A stretch of 64,000 nucleotides of DNA from Solilutibacter silvestris. GTDB taxonomy: Bacteria > Pseudomonadota > Gammaproteobacteria > Xanthomonadales > Xanthomonadaceae. The stretch spans positions 310,001-374,000 of the forward strand of contig NZ_NPZB01000002.1 in the NCBI RefSeq assembly GCF_002895945.1, in the 5' to 3' direction. Below are positions 19,467-29,936 of the stretch, piece after piece. The notes beneath the pieces are model-generated. The model made no database searches and was not told the DNA's origin. It saw nothing but the letters and a program-made list of their open reading frames with translations. A program made the position numbers and the translations under genes. Each line of letters starts with the position of its first letter. The first letter of the stretch is position 1.

Positions 19467-19474
19467 CATGCGTC

Positions 19475-20782
19475 TCAGTCGATCGGCGCGACGTCGGGAA
19501 GTGGCCCCTCGTCGAGCTGGGTGACGCTGGTCGGGTTGCGCAATTCGCGTTGCAGGACCGAGTCGTCGAGTTCGTTCTCCCATTTGGACACGACGATCGT
19601 GGCGACGCCGTTGCCGATGAAGTTGGTCAACGCGCGGGCCTCGCTCATGAAACGGTCGATGCCGAGGATCAAGGCGAGTCCGGCGACCGGCACCGATGGC
19701 ACCACTGCCAGTGTCGCGGCGAGGGTGATGAAGCCCGAGCCGGTCACGCCCGAAGCGCCCTTCGACGTGAGCATGGCGACGGCCAGCAACGTCAGTTCCT
19801 GCGTCAGCGTCAGGTCGATGTTGCAGGCCTGCGCGATGAAGATCGCGGCCATCGTCATGTAGATGTTGGTGCCGTCGAGATTGAACGAGTAGCCGCTGGG
19901 GACGACCAGGCCGACCACCGACTTCGAGCAACCCAGGCGTTCGAGCTTGCGCATCAGCGGCACCAGCGCCGATTCCGACGAAGACGTTCCCAATACCAGC
20001 AACAGTTCGTCACGGATGTAGCGGATGAAGCGCAGGATGCTGAAGCCGGTCAGGCGCGCGATGAGCCCCAGCACGATCAGCACGAACAGCACGCAGGTCA
20101 GGTAGAAACTGCCCATCAACCTGGCGAGCGGGCCGAGCGACGCGACGCCATATTTGCCGATGGTGAACGCCATCGCCGCACCGGCACCGATCGGCGCGGC
20201 CTTCATGATGATCGCCATCATCCCGAAGAACACTTTCGATACCGTCTCGAAGAATCCGATCACCTGCTGGCCGGGCTTGCCGAGATGGATCAGCGCGAAT
20301 CCGAACAGCACCGCCAGCAACAACACCTGCAGCAGGTCGCCGTTGCCGGTGAAGGCATCGGTGAAGGTTTTCGGGATCAGGTGGAGCAGGAAGTCGGTGG
20401 TGTTCTGTTCCTTGGCCGCCGCAGTGTATTTGGCGACGGCTGCGGCATCGAGGGTGGCCGGATTGACGTTGAAGCCAGCACCCGGCTTGATCGTGTTGAC
20501 GACGATCAGGCCGATCGCCAGGGCGAAGGAGGAGACGATCTCGAAATACAGGATCGCCTTGACGCCGACCCGGCCGACCTTCTTCACGTCGGAGACGCCG
20601 GCGATGCCGAGCACCACGGTGAGGAAAATGATCGGTGCGATCAACATCTTGATCAGCGAGATGAATGCATCACCGAGCGGTTTGAGCTTGACGCCGAGCT
20701 CGGGCCAGAAATGGCCGATGAGTCCGCCCACGACGATGGCGGCGAGGACGATCAGGTAGAAACGCGAACCGGAGGATTTCAT
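19475..20782 (-). CDS. dctA: C4-dicarboxylate:cation symporter DctA family
   Basis: This inner-membrane carrier of the DAACS family imports succinate, fumarate, malate or aspartate/glutamate with protons or sodium. The 435-residue product has eight or more hydrophobic segments. Family blocks are the serine-rich hairpin [20 protein letters not shown], then [20 protein letters not shown], then [19 protein letters not shown]. The ATG giving [12 protein letters not shown] is chosen over longer frames because it follows GGAG and starts right before the first membrane segment. DctA fits better than GltP, but the substrate is inferred. Confidence 0.88.
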   Translation of the reverse strand: MKSSGSRFYLIVLAAIVVGGLIGHFWPELGVKLKPLGDAFISLIKMLIAPIIFLTVVLGIAGVSDVKKVGRVGVKAILYFEIVSSFALAIGLIVVNTIKPGAGFNVNPATLDAAAVAKYTAAAKEQNTTDFLLHLIPKTFTDAFTGNGDLLQVLLLAVLFGFALIHLGKPGQQVIGFFETVSKVFFGMMAIIMKAAPIGAGAAMAFTIGKYGVASLGPLARLMGSFYLTCVLFVLIVLGLIARLTGFSILRFIRYIRDELLLVLGTSSSESALVPLMRKLERLGCSKSVVGLVVPSGYSFNLDGTNIYMTMAAIFIAQACNIDLTLTQELTLLAVAMLTSKGASGVTGSGFITLAATLAVVPSVPVAGLALILGIDRFMSEARALTNFIGNGVATIVVSKWENELDDSVLQRELRNPTSVTQLDEGPLPDVAPID

Positions 20783-20897
20783 GGCGGACTCCGTGCAGGG
20801 CGTGAGGTTGCGGCGGGGAGCGCCGCGATCACGGCGTGCCTGCAAGGGTGCCACAAGTCGCGCACACGCGAAGGCCACCGGAGGGGGCCTTCTGCAA

Positions 20898-23375
20898 TTA
20901 CTTCGCTGCCTGCCGCGCGGGTGCGTTCTTCACGTAGCGATCGAACCAGGTGAGCATTTCGTAGACCTCCTGTTCGTTCGATTCCATCGCGGTGTACCAG
21001 TGCGGCTCGTAGGGCAGCATCACCAGGCGCGTGGTGCCGCCAAGGCCACGTATGGCCTGGAACAGCTTCGGGCCCTGGATCGGTTCGGTGCCGGGATTGG
21101 CATCGTCCATGCCATGCATGATCAGCAGCGGCGATTTGATCCTGTCGGCATGGAAGAACGCCGAGGCCTGTTCGTACACCGCGGGCGTCGTCCACAGCGA
21201 GCGACGTTCGTTCTGGAAACCGAAGGGTGTCAGCGTCTTGTTGTAACTGCCGCTGGTGGCGACGCCGGCGCGGAACAGATCGGTGTGGGCAAGCAGGTTG
21301 GCCGTCATCAACGCGCCATGGCTGTGGCCGGTGACGCCGATGCGATCGCGATCGACCACGCCGAGCTCGACCGCCTTGTCGACCGCGGCCCGGGCATCGG
21401 CGACGAGCTGGTCGATGTAGGTGTCGTAGGCCGACTTGGGATCGCCGACGATCGGGAATGCCGCGTTGTCGATGATCGCGTAACCGGCGAGCAGCAGCAG
21501 GCGATAACCGCGCAGGAAATCGAAGGTCTTCTGCGACCCGCTGACCTGTCCGGCCTTGGATGGATCGGCGTAGTCGAGCGGATAGGCGTAAAGGACGGCG
21601 GGAACGCGCGTGCCTTCCTTGTAGCCGGGTGGTGTGTACAGCGTGAAGGAGAGATCGACGCCATCCGCACGCTTGTAGGTGACCAGGCGCTTCCTGGCAC
21701 CGCGCACCTGTGGCATCGGATCGGCGATATGGGTGACGGGCGTGGTCGAGTTCGCGTACGCGGCTTCGCCATCGGTCGCAGTGATGGCAGCACCCAGTGT
21801 CGTCATGAACACGTTCGGCGGATCGACCGGCGATTGCTTCGCGACCAGGAAGCGCGTGCCACCCGGCAGTACCGAACCAACGCGCTCGTAGGCATCGGCA
21901 CTGCTGCGGAACAGGCGTTCGGTCTTGCCGCTCGCGAGGTCGTAGCGATCGAGGAAGGGACGATCGCCCTGCGGTGTCGAGCCGTTGCCGCGCAGATAGA
22001 CCTTGCCGCCGTCTTCCTGCACGACGACTGCACCATTGGCCTGGCGCTTCATCACCAGCGATCCGGGCGCCTTGTACTTTTCGTCGGTGGAGTAATCCCA
22101 GACCACCTTCGGCGGCGAGCCCGGCGCTGCGACATCGATGCGGGTGACGCGCATCCAATGCTTGTTGGCGTCGTATTCGTAGACGAAAGGCGAATCGCCT
22201 TGCTCAAGCCAGGCGATGCCACTGAAGCGCTGCGGCGTGCGGACCACTTCGACCGGCTTTGCGGTGAACGGCGCGCCTTGCATCATCACCTTGTCGCGAT
22301 TGGGCACGCTGGTTTTCCAGTCGCCACCATCGAGTGCTTCCGCCCAGACCAGTGTCGCCGGCGCATTGGCGCGCCATTGGAATCCGCGCGGCCCGGTCGG
22401 CACGCCGCCCACGGGGACGCGATCGGCGACCGGCGAACTGTCGATCGGTTTCATGCTGCCATCGACGCTGTCGAGCACGACCGAGTCCTTGGCAAAACGT
22501 TCCCACGTCGTCGCGTAGGAGTAGGGGCGCTTCAATGCTTCGTACAACACGTGATGGCCATCGGGCGCGACATCGACGCCGGCGATCACCGCGGGTTTGC
22601 CCAGTGGGGTGACTATGCCGCTGGCGACATCGACTGTCGCGAGTTGCGCGGTGGTGTAGTAATCGAACAGGACTTCGTCTTCCGGTCCCGCCAGGGTGTC
22701 GCGCGCCTCGTAGGTGCTGCTTTCGCCCTTGCCGCCCAGCGATTCCTTGATCTCCGGTGCGATCGCTGCATCGCCGCGCGAAGGCGCGGCGCCGCGATTG
22801 GCAGGAATCTGTTTCACCAGCAGCGTCTTGCCGCCATCGAGCCACTGGATGTCGTTGTCGAGGATGGTGTTGAGACGGACGCCATCGATGCGATGCGCAC
22901 GACCGCTGGCGACATCGCCGACCCACAGTTCAACATGATCGGCGACGGTGTTGTTGAAGGCGAAACGACCGCCATCGGGCGACCAGCTCGGCATGCCCGG
23001 GCAGGCGCCGGCGGGCAGGGCGATCTTGCGTTCCTTGCTGCTGGCGATGTCGATCAGGCTGAAACCTTCGAGACAGGCACGGATGCCGTAACCGTTGGAG
23101 GCATCGTGGCGGGCGCCGGTGCGTGGTTCCACGCGCACGCCGGCCAGCTTGAGATAGGGTTCGGCGACACGCTTGATCGACGGGTACTGCGCCTGCTGCA
23201 CCATCAGCAGCGTGCGATTGGTCGGGTCGCCGATGGCCGACGGCGGCAGTGCCGTGTGCATCACGCCGAGGAGCGGTTCCGGTGGCTTGTTGTAGCCGGA
23301 CTGCGCGAGCGCAGGCGTGGCGCACAACGCGATGGCAAGGGCGAGCGCGCCCGGAAGCAGACGGTGGCCGGACAT
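20898..23375 (-). CDS. Exported S9-family serine peptidase
   Basis: The 825-residue product has a signal peptide (cleaved near residue 25, TPALAQS), a large N-terminal propeller region and a C-terminal alpha/beta-hydrolase domain. The likely triad is S685 (GHSHGA), D757 or D758 (HGMDDANPG) and H792 (PYEPHWY). The overall pattern resembles the S9D glutamyl endopeptidase branch, where the nucleophile elbow is usually GHSYGA. It follows dctA by a 115-bp upstream gap on the same strand and is divergent from prpB. A role in periplasmic peptide use is inferred. Confidence 0.85.
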   Translation of the reverse strand: MSGHRLLPGALALAIALCATPALAQSGYNKPPEPLLGVMHTALPPSAIGDPTNRTLLMVQQAQYPSIKRVAEPYLKLAGVRVEPRTGARHDASNGYGIRACLEGFSLIDIASSKERKIALPAGACPGMPSWSPDGGRFAFNNTVADHVELWVGDVASGRAHRIDGVRLNTILDNDIQWLDGGKTLLVKQIPANRGAAPSRGDAAIAPEIKESLGGKGESSTYEARDTLAGPEDEVLFDYYTTAQLATVDVASGIVTPLGKPAVIAGVDVAPDGHHVLYEALKRPYSYATTWERFAKDSVVLDSVDGSMKPIDSSPVADRVPVGGVPTGPRGFQWRANAPATLVWAEALDGGDWKTSVPNRDKVMMQGAPFTAKPVEVVRTPQRFSGIAWLEQGDSPFVYEYDANKHWMRVTRIDVAAPGSPPKVVWDYSTDEKYKAPGSLVMKRQANGAVVVQEDGGKVYLRGNGSTPQGDRPFLDRYDLASGKTERLFRSSADAYERVGSVLPGGTRFLVAKQSPVDPPNVFMTTLGAAITATDGEAAYANSTTPVTHIADPMPQVRGARKRLVTYKRADGVDLSFTLYTPPGYKEGTRVPAVLYAYPLDYADPSKAGQVSGSQKTFDFLRGYRLLLLAGYAIIDNAAFPIVGDPKSAYDTYIDQLVADARAAVDKAVELGVVDRDRIGVTGHSHGALMTANLLAHTDLFRAGVATSGSYNKTLTPFGFQNERRSLWTTPAVYEQASAFFHADRIKSPLLIMHGMDDANPGTEPIQGPKLFQAIRGLGGTTRLVMLPYEPHWYTAMESNEQEVYEMLTWFDRYVKNAPARQAAK

Positions 23376-23484
23376 GCAGGTTCTCCTCCTGTGAACGGCC
23401 CCACGCTATCACCCGCCGCAATTCCCTCTCCATGCCGAAAGTCATGCAGCCCGGGACGCGATCGGGCGAACCGGCGTGGCGAGG

Positions 23485-23490
23485 TAAAAT
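23485..23490 (+). promoter_or_regulatory. -10 like box upstream of prpB
   Basis: TAAAAT stands 21 bases before the prpB start, followed by a GAGGAG ribosome binding site at 23501-23506. The -35 region is GC-rich and unconvincing. No PrpR gene or obvious operator is seen in the 136-bp divergent spacer. Confidence 0.3.
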
Positions 23491-23511
23491 GGCGGATTCC
23501 GAGGAGTCGCC

Positions 23512-24423
23512 ATGTCACCGACCACATCCGCCGGCGCGCCAGCTTCCCACGGCGCAAGGTTCCGAGCCGCACTTGCCGCCGAATCGCCCTTGCAGGTGAT
23601 GGGCGCGATCACCGCCTACGCCGGCCTGATGGCCAAACGCAGCGGCTACCAGGCGCTGTACCTGTCCGGAGGCGGTGTCGCCGCGAATTCGCTGGGCGTG
23701 CCCGATCTCGGCATCAGCACCATGGAAGACGTGCTCACCGATGCACGTCGCATTGTCGACGCCACTGATCTGCCGCTGCTGGTGGATATCGATACCGGCT
23801 GGGGCGGCGCGTTCAACATCGGTCGCACCATCCGCAACTTCGAGCGCATCGGCGTCGCCGCCGTGCACATGGAAGACCAGGTCGGGCAGAAACGCTGCGG
23901 CCATCGTCCCGGCAAGGAAGTGGTGACCAAGGATGAGATGGTCGATCGCGTCAAGGCCGCGGTCGATGCGCGCACGAATCGCGATTTCGTGATCATGGCG
24001 CGTACCGATGCCGCGGCGGTCGAAGGCATCGATGCCGCGATCGAACGCGCGATCGCCTATGTCGAGGCCGGCGCCGACATGATCTTTCCAGAAGCGATGA
24101 AGTCGCTCGACGATTACCGCAAGGTCAAGGCCGCAGTGAAGGTTCCGATCCTCGCCAACCTCACCGAGTTTGGCTCGACACCGTTCTTCACCACCGACGA
24201 ATTGCGTGATGCCGGCGTCGATATCGCCCTGTATTGCTGCGGCGCCTATCGCGCGATGAACAAGGCGGCGTTGAACTTCTACGAAACAGTGCGTCGCGAA
24301 GGCACCCAAAAGAACCTCATCGACACAATGCAGACGCGCGACGAGCTGTACGACTTCCTCGGCTACCACGCCTACGAAGACAAGCTCGACACGCTGTTCG
24401 CCCAGACGAAGCAAGGAGACTGA
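23512..24423 (+). CDS. prpB: 2-methylisocitrate lyase
   Basis: PrpB splits 2-methylisocitrate into pyruvate and succinate, the last step of propionate degradation by the methylcitrate cycle. The 303-residue product belongs to the ICL/PEPM family. The catalytic loop is K127-R128-C129-G130-H131 (the usual form is KKCGH). The metal-binding region is [12 protein letters not shown] near residue 90. It is followed after 4 bp by prpC. Carboxyphosphonoenolpyruvate mutase-like lyases are the alternative, but the prpC neighbour supports PrpB. Confidence 0.92.
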   Translation: MSPTTSAGAPASHGARFRAALAAESPLQVMGAITAYAGLMAKRSGYQALYLSGGGVAANSLGVPDLGISTMEDVLTDARRIVDATDLPLLVDIDTGWGGAFNIGRTIRNFERIGVAAVHMEDQVGQKRCGHRPGKEVVTKDEMVDRVKAAVDARTNRDFVIMARTDAAAVEGIDAAIERAIAYVEAGADMIFPEAMKSLDDYRKVKAAVKVPILANLTEFGSTPFFTTDELRDAGVDIALYCCGAYRAMNKAALNFYETVRREGTQKNLIDTMQTRDELYDFLGYHAYEDKLDTLFAQTKQGD

Positions 24424-24427
24424 CCAC

Positions 24428-25579
24428 ATGAGCGATACCCCGAGCACCCTGCCGAAGCCGAAGAAATCGGTCGCGCTGTCCGGCACCGCTGCCGGCAATA
24501 CCGCGCTGTGCACCGTTGGCCGCAGTGGCAACGACCTGCATTACCGCGGCTACGACATCAAGGATCTGGCAACGAAATCGACCTTCGAGGAAGTCGCGCA
24601 TCTGCTGGTGCACGGCACGTTGCCGACGGCATCGCAGCTGAAGTACTACCGCACCAAGCTGAAGCGCCTGCGCGGCCTGCCGGCGATCGTCACCGACGCG
24701 CTGGAACTGATTCCTGCCAACGCGCATCCGATGGACGTGATGCGCACCGGCTGCTCGGTGCTGGGCACGGTGCTGCCGGAACGCGAAGGCCATCCGACGC
24801 CGGAAGCGCGCGACATCGCCGATCGCCTGATCGCCAGCTTCGGCTCGATGTTGCTGTACTGGTGGCACTTCACCCGCAACGGTCGCCGCATTGACGTGGA
24901 AACGGATGATGACACCGTCGCCGCGCACTTCCTGCACCTGCTGCATGGCGAACCGCCGTCGAAGCTGCATGCGGACGCGCTCGACAAGTCGCTGATCCTC
25001 TACGCCGAGCACGAATTCAATGCCTCGACCTTCGCCGCACGGGTGATCGCCGGCACTGGGTCGGACATGTATTCCTGCATCACCGGCGCCATCGGTGCGT
25101 TGCGCGGGCCCAAGCATGGCGGCGCCAACGAAGTGGCGATGGAGATCATCAGCCGCTACGGCAATGCCGCCGCCGCCGAGGCCGACATCAAGGCGCGGAT
25201 GGAGAAGAAGGAAATCATCATCGGCTTCGGCCATCCGGTGTACACCATCGGCGATCCGCGCAATCCGATCATCAAGGAACTCTCGCGCGAACTGTGCAAG
25301 GACGGCGGCAACCAGACCCTGTTCGATGTCAGCGAACGCATCGAGACGCTGATGTGGGACAGTAAGAAGATGTTCCCGAACCTCGATTGGTACAGCGCAT
25401 CGGCGTATCACATGATGGGCGTGCCGACGGCGATGTTCACGCCGCTGTTCGTGATCGCGCGTACCAGCGGCTGGAGCGCGCACGTGATCGAGCAGCGCGA
25501 GGACGGCAAGATCATCCGCCCCAGCGCCAATTACGTTGGTCCGGAAGATCGGGAGTACGTGGCGATCGACAAACGCTGA
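24428..25579 (+). CDS. prpC: 2-methylcitrate synthase
   Basis: PrpC condenses propionyl-CoA with oxaloacetate to 2-methylcitrate. The 383-residue protein is a short-form citrate synthase. The likely catalytic histidines are H230 ([10 protein letters not shown]) and H269 (GFGHPVYT), and a catalytic aspartate is expected further on. The length and the prpB neighbour favour methylcitrate over ordinary citrate synthase, although such enzymes often accept both acyl-CoAs. The usual next genes (acnD, prpF or prpD) are not here; an RNA helicase gene follows. Confidence 0.92.
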   Translation: MSDTPSTLPKPKKSVALSGTAAGNTALCTVGRSGNDLHYRGYDIKDLATKSTFEEVAHLLVHGTLPTASQLKYYRTKLKRLRGLPAIVTDALELIPANAHPMDVMRTGCSVLGTVLPEREGHPTPEARDIADRLIASFGSMLLYWWHFTRNGRRIDVETDDDTVAAHFLHLLHGEPPSKLHADALDKSLILYAEHEFNASTFAARVIAGTGSDMYSCITGAIGALRGPKHGGANEVAMEIISRYGNAAAAEADIKARMEKKEIIIGFGHPVYTIGDPRNPIIKELSRELCKDGGNQTLFDVSERIETLMWDSKKMFPNLDWYSASAYHMMGVPTAMFTPLFVIARTSGWSAHVIEQREDGKIIRPSANYVGPEDREYVAIDKR

Positions 25580-25652
25580 GAATCTGCCCGCGATCCTGCT
25601 GCGCTCGTCCTCGAACCTGAACGAGGCGACGGCAGGGTCTGGCTGAATGGGG

Positions 25653-25658
25653 TACACT
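25653..25658 (+). promoter_or_regulatory. -10 like box of the rhlE leader
   Basis: TACACT in the sequence GGGGTACACTAG is a plausible -10 box. It would start a leader of about 190 bases before the helicase ATG. The -35 region (CGGCAG at 17 bp) is weak. Confidence 0.35.
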
Positions 25659-25753
25659 AGCCAAGTTCGCGCACGCCGGGTCCGTTTTCCAACCATGGCC
25701 GCCGCGGGGCTCCAGAGTCCCGCCTTCCCACGCACGTCTTTCGTTGCGCTGAC

Positions 25754-25837
25754 ACGTTCCGGGTTGTCCGGAACGTCATACATGCACTCGCAGCGCGTCA
25801 GGAAAGCTCCGGGTCCATCGCACGGCATCGCCGTGCG
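25754..25837 (+). promoter_or_regulatory. Structured 5' leader of the rhlE gene
   Basis: Two perfect hairpins lie in the untranslated leader. ACGTTCCGG (25754-25762) pairs with CCGGAACGT (25768-25776), and CGCACGGC (25819-25826) pairs with GCCGTGCG (25830-25837). The second ends 20 bases before the start codon. Long structured leaders that their own helicase can unwind are known for several DEAD-box genes; autoregulation here is inference. No other gene lies in the 278-bp spacer from prpC. Confidence 0.5.
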
Positions 25838-25857
25838 GACATACTTTGGAGCACACA

Positions 25858-27210
25858 ATGAACTTTGAAACCCTCGGCATCGCGCCGGCCTTGCTGCGCG
25901 CGCTCGCCGATTCCGGCTACACCACTCCCACCCCGATCCAGGCGCAGGCCATCCCGCTGGTGCTGTCCGGCGAAGACGTCCTTGGCGGCGCCCAGACCGG
26001 TACCGGCAAGACCGCCGCGTTCGGACTGCCGCTGTTGCAGCATCTGTCCAAGAACACCTCCGCGAAAGGCCCGCGCAAGCCGCGCGCGCTGATCCTGGTG
26101 CCGACCCGCGAACTGGCGGTGCAGGTCAGCGATAACCTCAAGGGCTATTCGCGCTACCTGCGCATGAATGTCACCACGCTGTTCGGTGGCGCCGGCATGC
26201 AGCCGCAGATCAACAACCTGCAGCGCGGCGTCGACGTGCTGGTGGCCTGCCCGGGTCGCCTGCTCGACCATCTCGAGCGCGGCACCGTCAAGCTCGACGC
26301 GATCGAAATGCTGGTGCTCGACGAAGCCGACCGCATGCTCGACATGGGCTTCCTGCCGGCGATCAAGCGCGTCCTCGCGCGCGTTCCGGCGCAGCGCCAG
26401 ACCCTGCTGTTCTCGGCGACGTTCGAAGCGCGCATCAAGGCGCTGGCGCTGGAATTCATGCGCAATCCGAAGCAGGTCGAAGTCGCCTCGCAGGCAACGA
26501 TCGCCGACACCATCGTCCATCGCGTGCATCCGGTGGACGCATCACGCAAGCGCGATCTGCTGATCGACATCCTCTCGACCCGCCACAGCGAACGCGTGCT
26601 GGTGTTCGGCAAGACCAAGCACGGCTGCGATCGCCTGTGCGAGCAGCTGGAAAAGGCCGGGCTGCCGGCGATGGCGATCCATGGCAACAAGAGCCAGGGC
26701 GCGCGCCAGAATGCCTTGAACCGCTTCAAGAGCGGCCAGACGCGCATCCTTGTGGCGACCGACGTGGCAGCACGCGGACTCGACATCCCCGACCTGCCGC
26801 TGGTGATCAATCATGATCTGCCGATGGTGGCCGAGGATTACGTGCACCGCATCGGCCGCACCGGCCGCAATGGCGCGCGTGGTGAAGCGTTGTCGCTGGT
26901 GGCGCCGGACGAAGGTCCGCTGCTGCGCCAGATCCAGCGCATGCTGAAGACCGATATCGCGATGGAAACCGTGAGCGGCTTCGAGCCGAGCCGAGCGATC
27001 CGCATGGATGGCCCGGTGTCCGCCGCGCGTTCGGGCGGCAACAAGCCCGGCGGCCAGCATGCACCGCGCAAGCCGGCGCAGCGTCCGCATGGACATGCGC
27101 ATGCCAAGCGACAGGGTCACGATGCGCCCAAGGCCGGCGCACATGCCGCCCGTGCCGGCAGCCCGAAGCCGCGTAGTGCGCAAGGCGTGCGGCGCGATCG
27201 TCGCGCCTGA
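25858..27210 (+). CDS. rhlE: DEAD-box ATP-dependent RNA helicase, RhlE type
   Basis: This RNA helicase acts in ribosome maturation and RNA decay. The 450-residue product has all family motifs in order: Q motif (TPIQAQAIP), AQTGTGKT (residues 45-52), PTRELA, CPGRLLDHL, DEAD, SAT, ARGLDIP and HRIGRTGR. The last 70 residues form a basic, low-complexity tail rich in Lys, Arg, His and Pro that probably binds RNA. The start MNFETLGIAP follows GGAG and matches RhlE; an upstream in-frame start four codons earlier is less likely. A bidirectional terminator follows. Confidence 0.93.
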   Translation: MNFETLGIAPALLRALADSGYTTPTPIQAQAIPLVLSGEDVLGGAQTGTGKTAAFGLPLLQHLSKNTSAKGPRKPRALILVPTRELAVQVSDNLKGYSRYLRMNVTTLFGGAGMQPQINNLQRGVDVLVACPGRLLDHLERGTVKLDAIEMLVLDEADRMLDMGFLPAIKRVLARVPAQRQTLLFSATFEARIKALALEFMRNPKQVEVASQATIADTIVHRVHPVDASRKRDLLIDILSTRHSERVLVFGKTKHGCDRLCEQLEKAGLPAMAIHGNKSQGARQNALNRFKSGQTRILVATDVAARGLDIPDLPLVINHDLPMVAEDYVHRIGRTGRNGARGEALSLVAPDEGPLLRQIQRMLKTDIAMETVSGFEPSRAIRMDGPVSAARSGGNKPGGQHAPRKPAQRPHGHAHAKRQGHDAPKAGAHAARAGSPKPRSAQGVRRDRRA

Positions 27211-27230
27211 TCGCATCACCGCAACATAAA

Positions 27231-27260
27231 GAAAAAGGCCGGAGCGATCCGGCCTTTTTC
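27231..27260. terminator. Bidirectional terminator, left copy of a 24-bp inverted pair
   Basis: An A-rich flank and GGCCGG pair with CCGGCC and a T5 run around the loop AGCGAT. It ends rhlE from the left and the PepSY gene from the right. Bases 27231-27254 are the exact reverse complement of 32174-32197, the terminator at the other end of the receptor/two-component module. Confidence 0.85.
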
Positions 27261-27265
27261 GTGGG

Positions 27266-27601
27266 TTACTTCGCCTTGTCCTCGGCGGCATCCTGCTTGG
27301 CGCTTTCGCGCGCGTTCTCGACGATCTTTCCGGAGCCGGCATCCACGCCGACTTCATAGCGTTTGCCCTTGCTGTGGATGACGAAGCTGTAACGCAGTCC
27401 GCCGTTTTCCTTTTCCAGCTCCTGCTCGCTGATGGAGCCGGGTCGCGCCTTGAGTGCGAGCGCGCGCGCCGTGGTCAATTTCACTTTCGCCTGTGGTGCG
27501 AGTTCCGCGCCCTTCAGCGCCAATTCGCCGGCAATCGCCGCGTGTCCGGAAAACGCGACAGCAGCAACGGCGAAGAAAAGCATTTTCGATCGTGTGTTCA
27601 T
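27266..27601 (-). CDS. Exported PepSY-domain protein
   Basis: The 111-residue product has a signal peptide (residues 1-24, ending AAIAG) and one PepSY domain: helix LTTARALALKARPGSISEQELE, then the strand pair LRYSFVIHSKGKRYEVGVDAGSGKIVE. PepSY proteins are small periplasmic modules that bind or inhibit peptidases or accompany metal and siderophore systems. The gene lies 32 bp downstream of a TonB-dependent receptor on the same strand, so both are probably one transcript. The ligand is unknown. Confidence 0.85.
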   Translation of the reverse strand: MNTRSKMLFFAVAAVAFSGHAAIAGELALKGAELAPQAKVKLTTARALALKARPGSISEQELEKENGGLRYSFVIHSKGKRYEVGVDAGSGKIVENARESAKQDAAEDKAK

Positions 27602-27633
27602 GACAATCTCCTGTGATGCACTTCATGGTGTTG

Positions 27634-29898
27634 CTACTGGTGATCAGCCCCCGACTCGAACAAGTCGGTTGGCGTCTCGGGTTTTCCGCCGCCCAGCGGA
27701 ATGCTGTAGGTGAGGCTTAGCGTCCGTCGTGATCTTCGTCGGATGCTCGATTCCACCAGGATCGGGCTGTCGATGCGGCTGCGTTCGCGGGCCGAATCGA
27801 ACAGGTCCGACAGCGCAAGCACCGCCGTGCTGCGGTTGGCGAAGGTGCGGCGATAACCGACATTGGCGGTGGTCATCGGCAGTTGATAACCCTGGGCCAT
27901 CGGCCTGCGGCCGCGATACTGGATGCCCAGTTGCACGAGGTCGCGCTTGCTCGGCTGGTAATCGAGGCCCGTCTTCAACGAGTTGCTGTAACCGGAGGTC
28001 ACCGGAATACCGAGGTTGCTGCCGTCGAACTGGTTGTAATTGATGTTGCCGCTGATCTTGTAGCCCAGGGTTGGCGTCAACTTGCCACGGGCGGAGAAAT
28101 CGACGCCGGTGGCGGTATTGCGCCCGAGGTTCTCGTGCGTGGTCAGCAACACCGTGGGCGAAATGAAGCGGCTGACCACGGTGAAGGCATTGTTGGTCTT
28201 GCGGTAATAGGCGGTGGCGTCCCATGAAGTGATGGCGCCTTCGAAGGCATAGCTTGCTTCGAACGAATTCGTTTCCCTGGGCTTGAGGTTGGGGTTGCCG
28301 GCGCGCTGGTTCAGCGGATCGGAAAACACCGGGTACGGGTTGAGGTCCTCGATATCCGGGCGGTAGATGCGCTTGCTGTAGCTGAAGCGCATGTTGCGGG
28401 TATCGCTGAGGTCGTATTGCAGGTGCAGCGTGGGATACGCGCGGGAATAACTCTTGCGATTGCGTTGCGCGGTATCGACCTGGCGACCGTCGGTCACGGT
28501 GTTTTCCAGGCGCAACCCAAGCATCGCCGACCACTTGTCCACGAACTTGCGGCCGTAGGTTCCATACACCGCGTTGGTGGTTTGCGTATAGAGGAAACGG
28601 TTGGTCAGCGTCGGATCGGGAGTCGCTTGCCCGGTCACGGGATCGATGATGTCACCGCGCGCCTGGTAGTCGGCGCTGTTGCGCTGGACATCGTAGCCAA
28701 GCAGCAATTTGCCGCCGGCGAGCCCCTGTTTGTATTCGGCCGTCGCCTCGCTCTGTATCTCGTTGGCATCAGGCCGTTGATCGTCGATCTCGATCAGTCC
28801 GGCGGGCGTGCGGTACACATTGGTGTAGCGGCGGAATTGATGCTCGATGCTCTGACCGCGACGCAGGTCGAAGGTGAACTCCCGGCCGGGCTCGGCGAAG
28901 GTGTGGCGATAGCGCGCCGTCGCCTCGGTATTGGTTTCGACTTCGCTGCCGCTTCCAATGCGGTCGTAATCGCTGACCAGGACGCCGGATTGATCCACCG
29001 TGTTGGTCTCGCGAATGCGTGGCGAACCGGTGCGACGGGAGTAGTTGTAGCCGACGCTCAGTCTGTCGGCTGATGTCACATCGTAGTCAACCGTCGCGCC
29101 GACTGCCGCAGTTTTCCGCTCGCTTTTGAACAGACTGTCCTGATGGCTGTCGGTGGTGCCGGTGGCTGGATCAATGCGTGTGCGGGTGTCCGTGTAAGGC
29201 CGCCACGGCACATCGCGGCGCAGGCTGGCGTTCGCCGATATCGACAAGGGACCGCGTGCGTGGTTCAGAACCCCGCCCAGGTTGACACGCCCGTCGGTTC
29301 CGGCGCCTGCCCGCAGCAAACCTGTCGTTCCCGGTTTGCGATCTTTCTTGGTGATGATGTTGATGATGCCGGAGCTGCCATCGGGCTTGAAGGCGGCAGA
29401 GGGATTGGTGATCACTTCGACGCGGTCGACCATGTCGGCCGGGAGGCTTTGCAGGGTCTCGGCGCGATTGGCTGGACTCATCATGGTCGAGGTCTTGCCG
29501 TCGATCAGGATCTGCACGCTGCTGTCGCCGCGCAAGCTGGGATTGCCCTGGGCATCGATTTCGACCGAAGGCAGGTTGCCGAGCACGTCGCCGATGGAGC
29601 CCGACGCAGCCATCAAGTCGTTGGCGACGTTGTAGCTCTTGCGATCGATCGCGCTGACGACATCGGGCCGGGTGCCGGAGACGACGACCGTTCCGAGCGT
29701 ATTCGGCTTTTTATTGGCGGACGTCTGCGCCGGAGCCTGCGGCGTCGCTTGTACTTGTGCTTGCACTGGTGTTTCCGGCGCAGTTTGTGCCTGGACGCCA
29801 CTGGCGATGCACAGCGGCAGTGCTGCTTGCAGCAGTCGGAGGCCACGCTTCTGGTCCGCTGTCGCTGACGATCGCCGCATCGGGTTTCCAAATTTCAT
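27634..29898 (-). CDS. TonB-dependent outer-membrane receptor, beta-barrel type 3
   Basis: The product (about 754 residues from this start) has a signal peptide (ending CIASGVQA), a Gln/Pro/Ala-rich spacer, and a plug domain with NVANDLMAASGSIGDVLGNL and RVEVITNPSAAFKPDGSSG. A 22-strand-type barrel of the OMP_b-brl_3 group follows. It should import a large ligand with TonB energy; no siderophore or vitamin can be assigned. Starts at 29898 and 29880 both give a good signal peptide; longer frames would run into the operator repeats. It is divergent from the response regulator. Confidence 0.85.
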   Translation of the reverse strand: MKFGNPMRRSSATADQKRGLRLLQAALPLCIASGVQAQTAPETPVQAQVQATPQAPAQTSANKKPNTLGTVVVSGTRPDVVSAIDRKSYNVANDLMAASGSIGDVLGNLPSVEIDAQGNPSLRGDSSVQILIDGKTSTMMSPANRAETLQSLPADMVDRVEVITNPSAAFKPDGSSGIINIITKKDRKPGTTGLLRAGAGTDGRVNLGGVLNHARGPLSISANASLRRDVPWRPYTDTRTRIDPATGTTDSHQDSLFKSERKTAAVGATVDYDVTSADRLSVGYNYSRRTGSPRIRETNTVDQSGVLVSDYDRIGSGSEVETNTEATARYRHTFAEPGREFTFDLRRGQSIEHQFRRYTNVYRTPAGLIEIDDQRPDANEIQSEATAEYKQGLAGGKLLLGYDVQRNSADYQARGDIIDPVTGQATPDPTLTNRFLYTQTTNAVYGTYGRKFVDKWSAMLGLRLENTVTDGRQVDTAQRNRKSYSRAYPTLHLQYDLSDTRNMRFSYSKRIYRPDIEDLNPYPVFSDPLNQRAGNPNLKPRETNSFEASYAFEGAITSWDATAYYRKTNNAFTVVSRFISPTVLLTTHENLGRNTATGVDFSARGKLTPTLGYKISGNINYNQFDGSNLGIPVTSGYSNSLKTGLDYQPSKRDLVQLGIQYRGRRPMAQGYQLPMTTANVGYRRTFANRSTAVLALSDLFDSARERSRIDSPILVESSIRRRSRRTLSLTYSIPLGGGKPETPTDLFESGADHQ

Positions 29899-29936
29899 CG
29901 AAGGGTTCCATTTTAAGAGCCCGCGCATCATCGCGG

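Noticed and set aside
20781..23768. Open frame of 995 codons on the plus strand over the dctA start and the S9 peptidase.
   Set aside because: It is antisense to two clear genes, has Arg/Gly/His-rich composition with no domain, and arises from high GC in the opposite frame.
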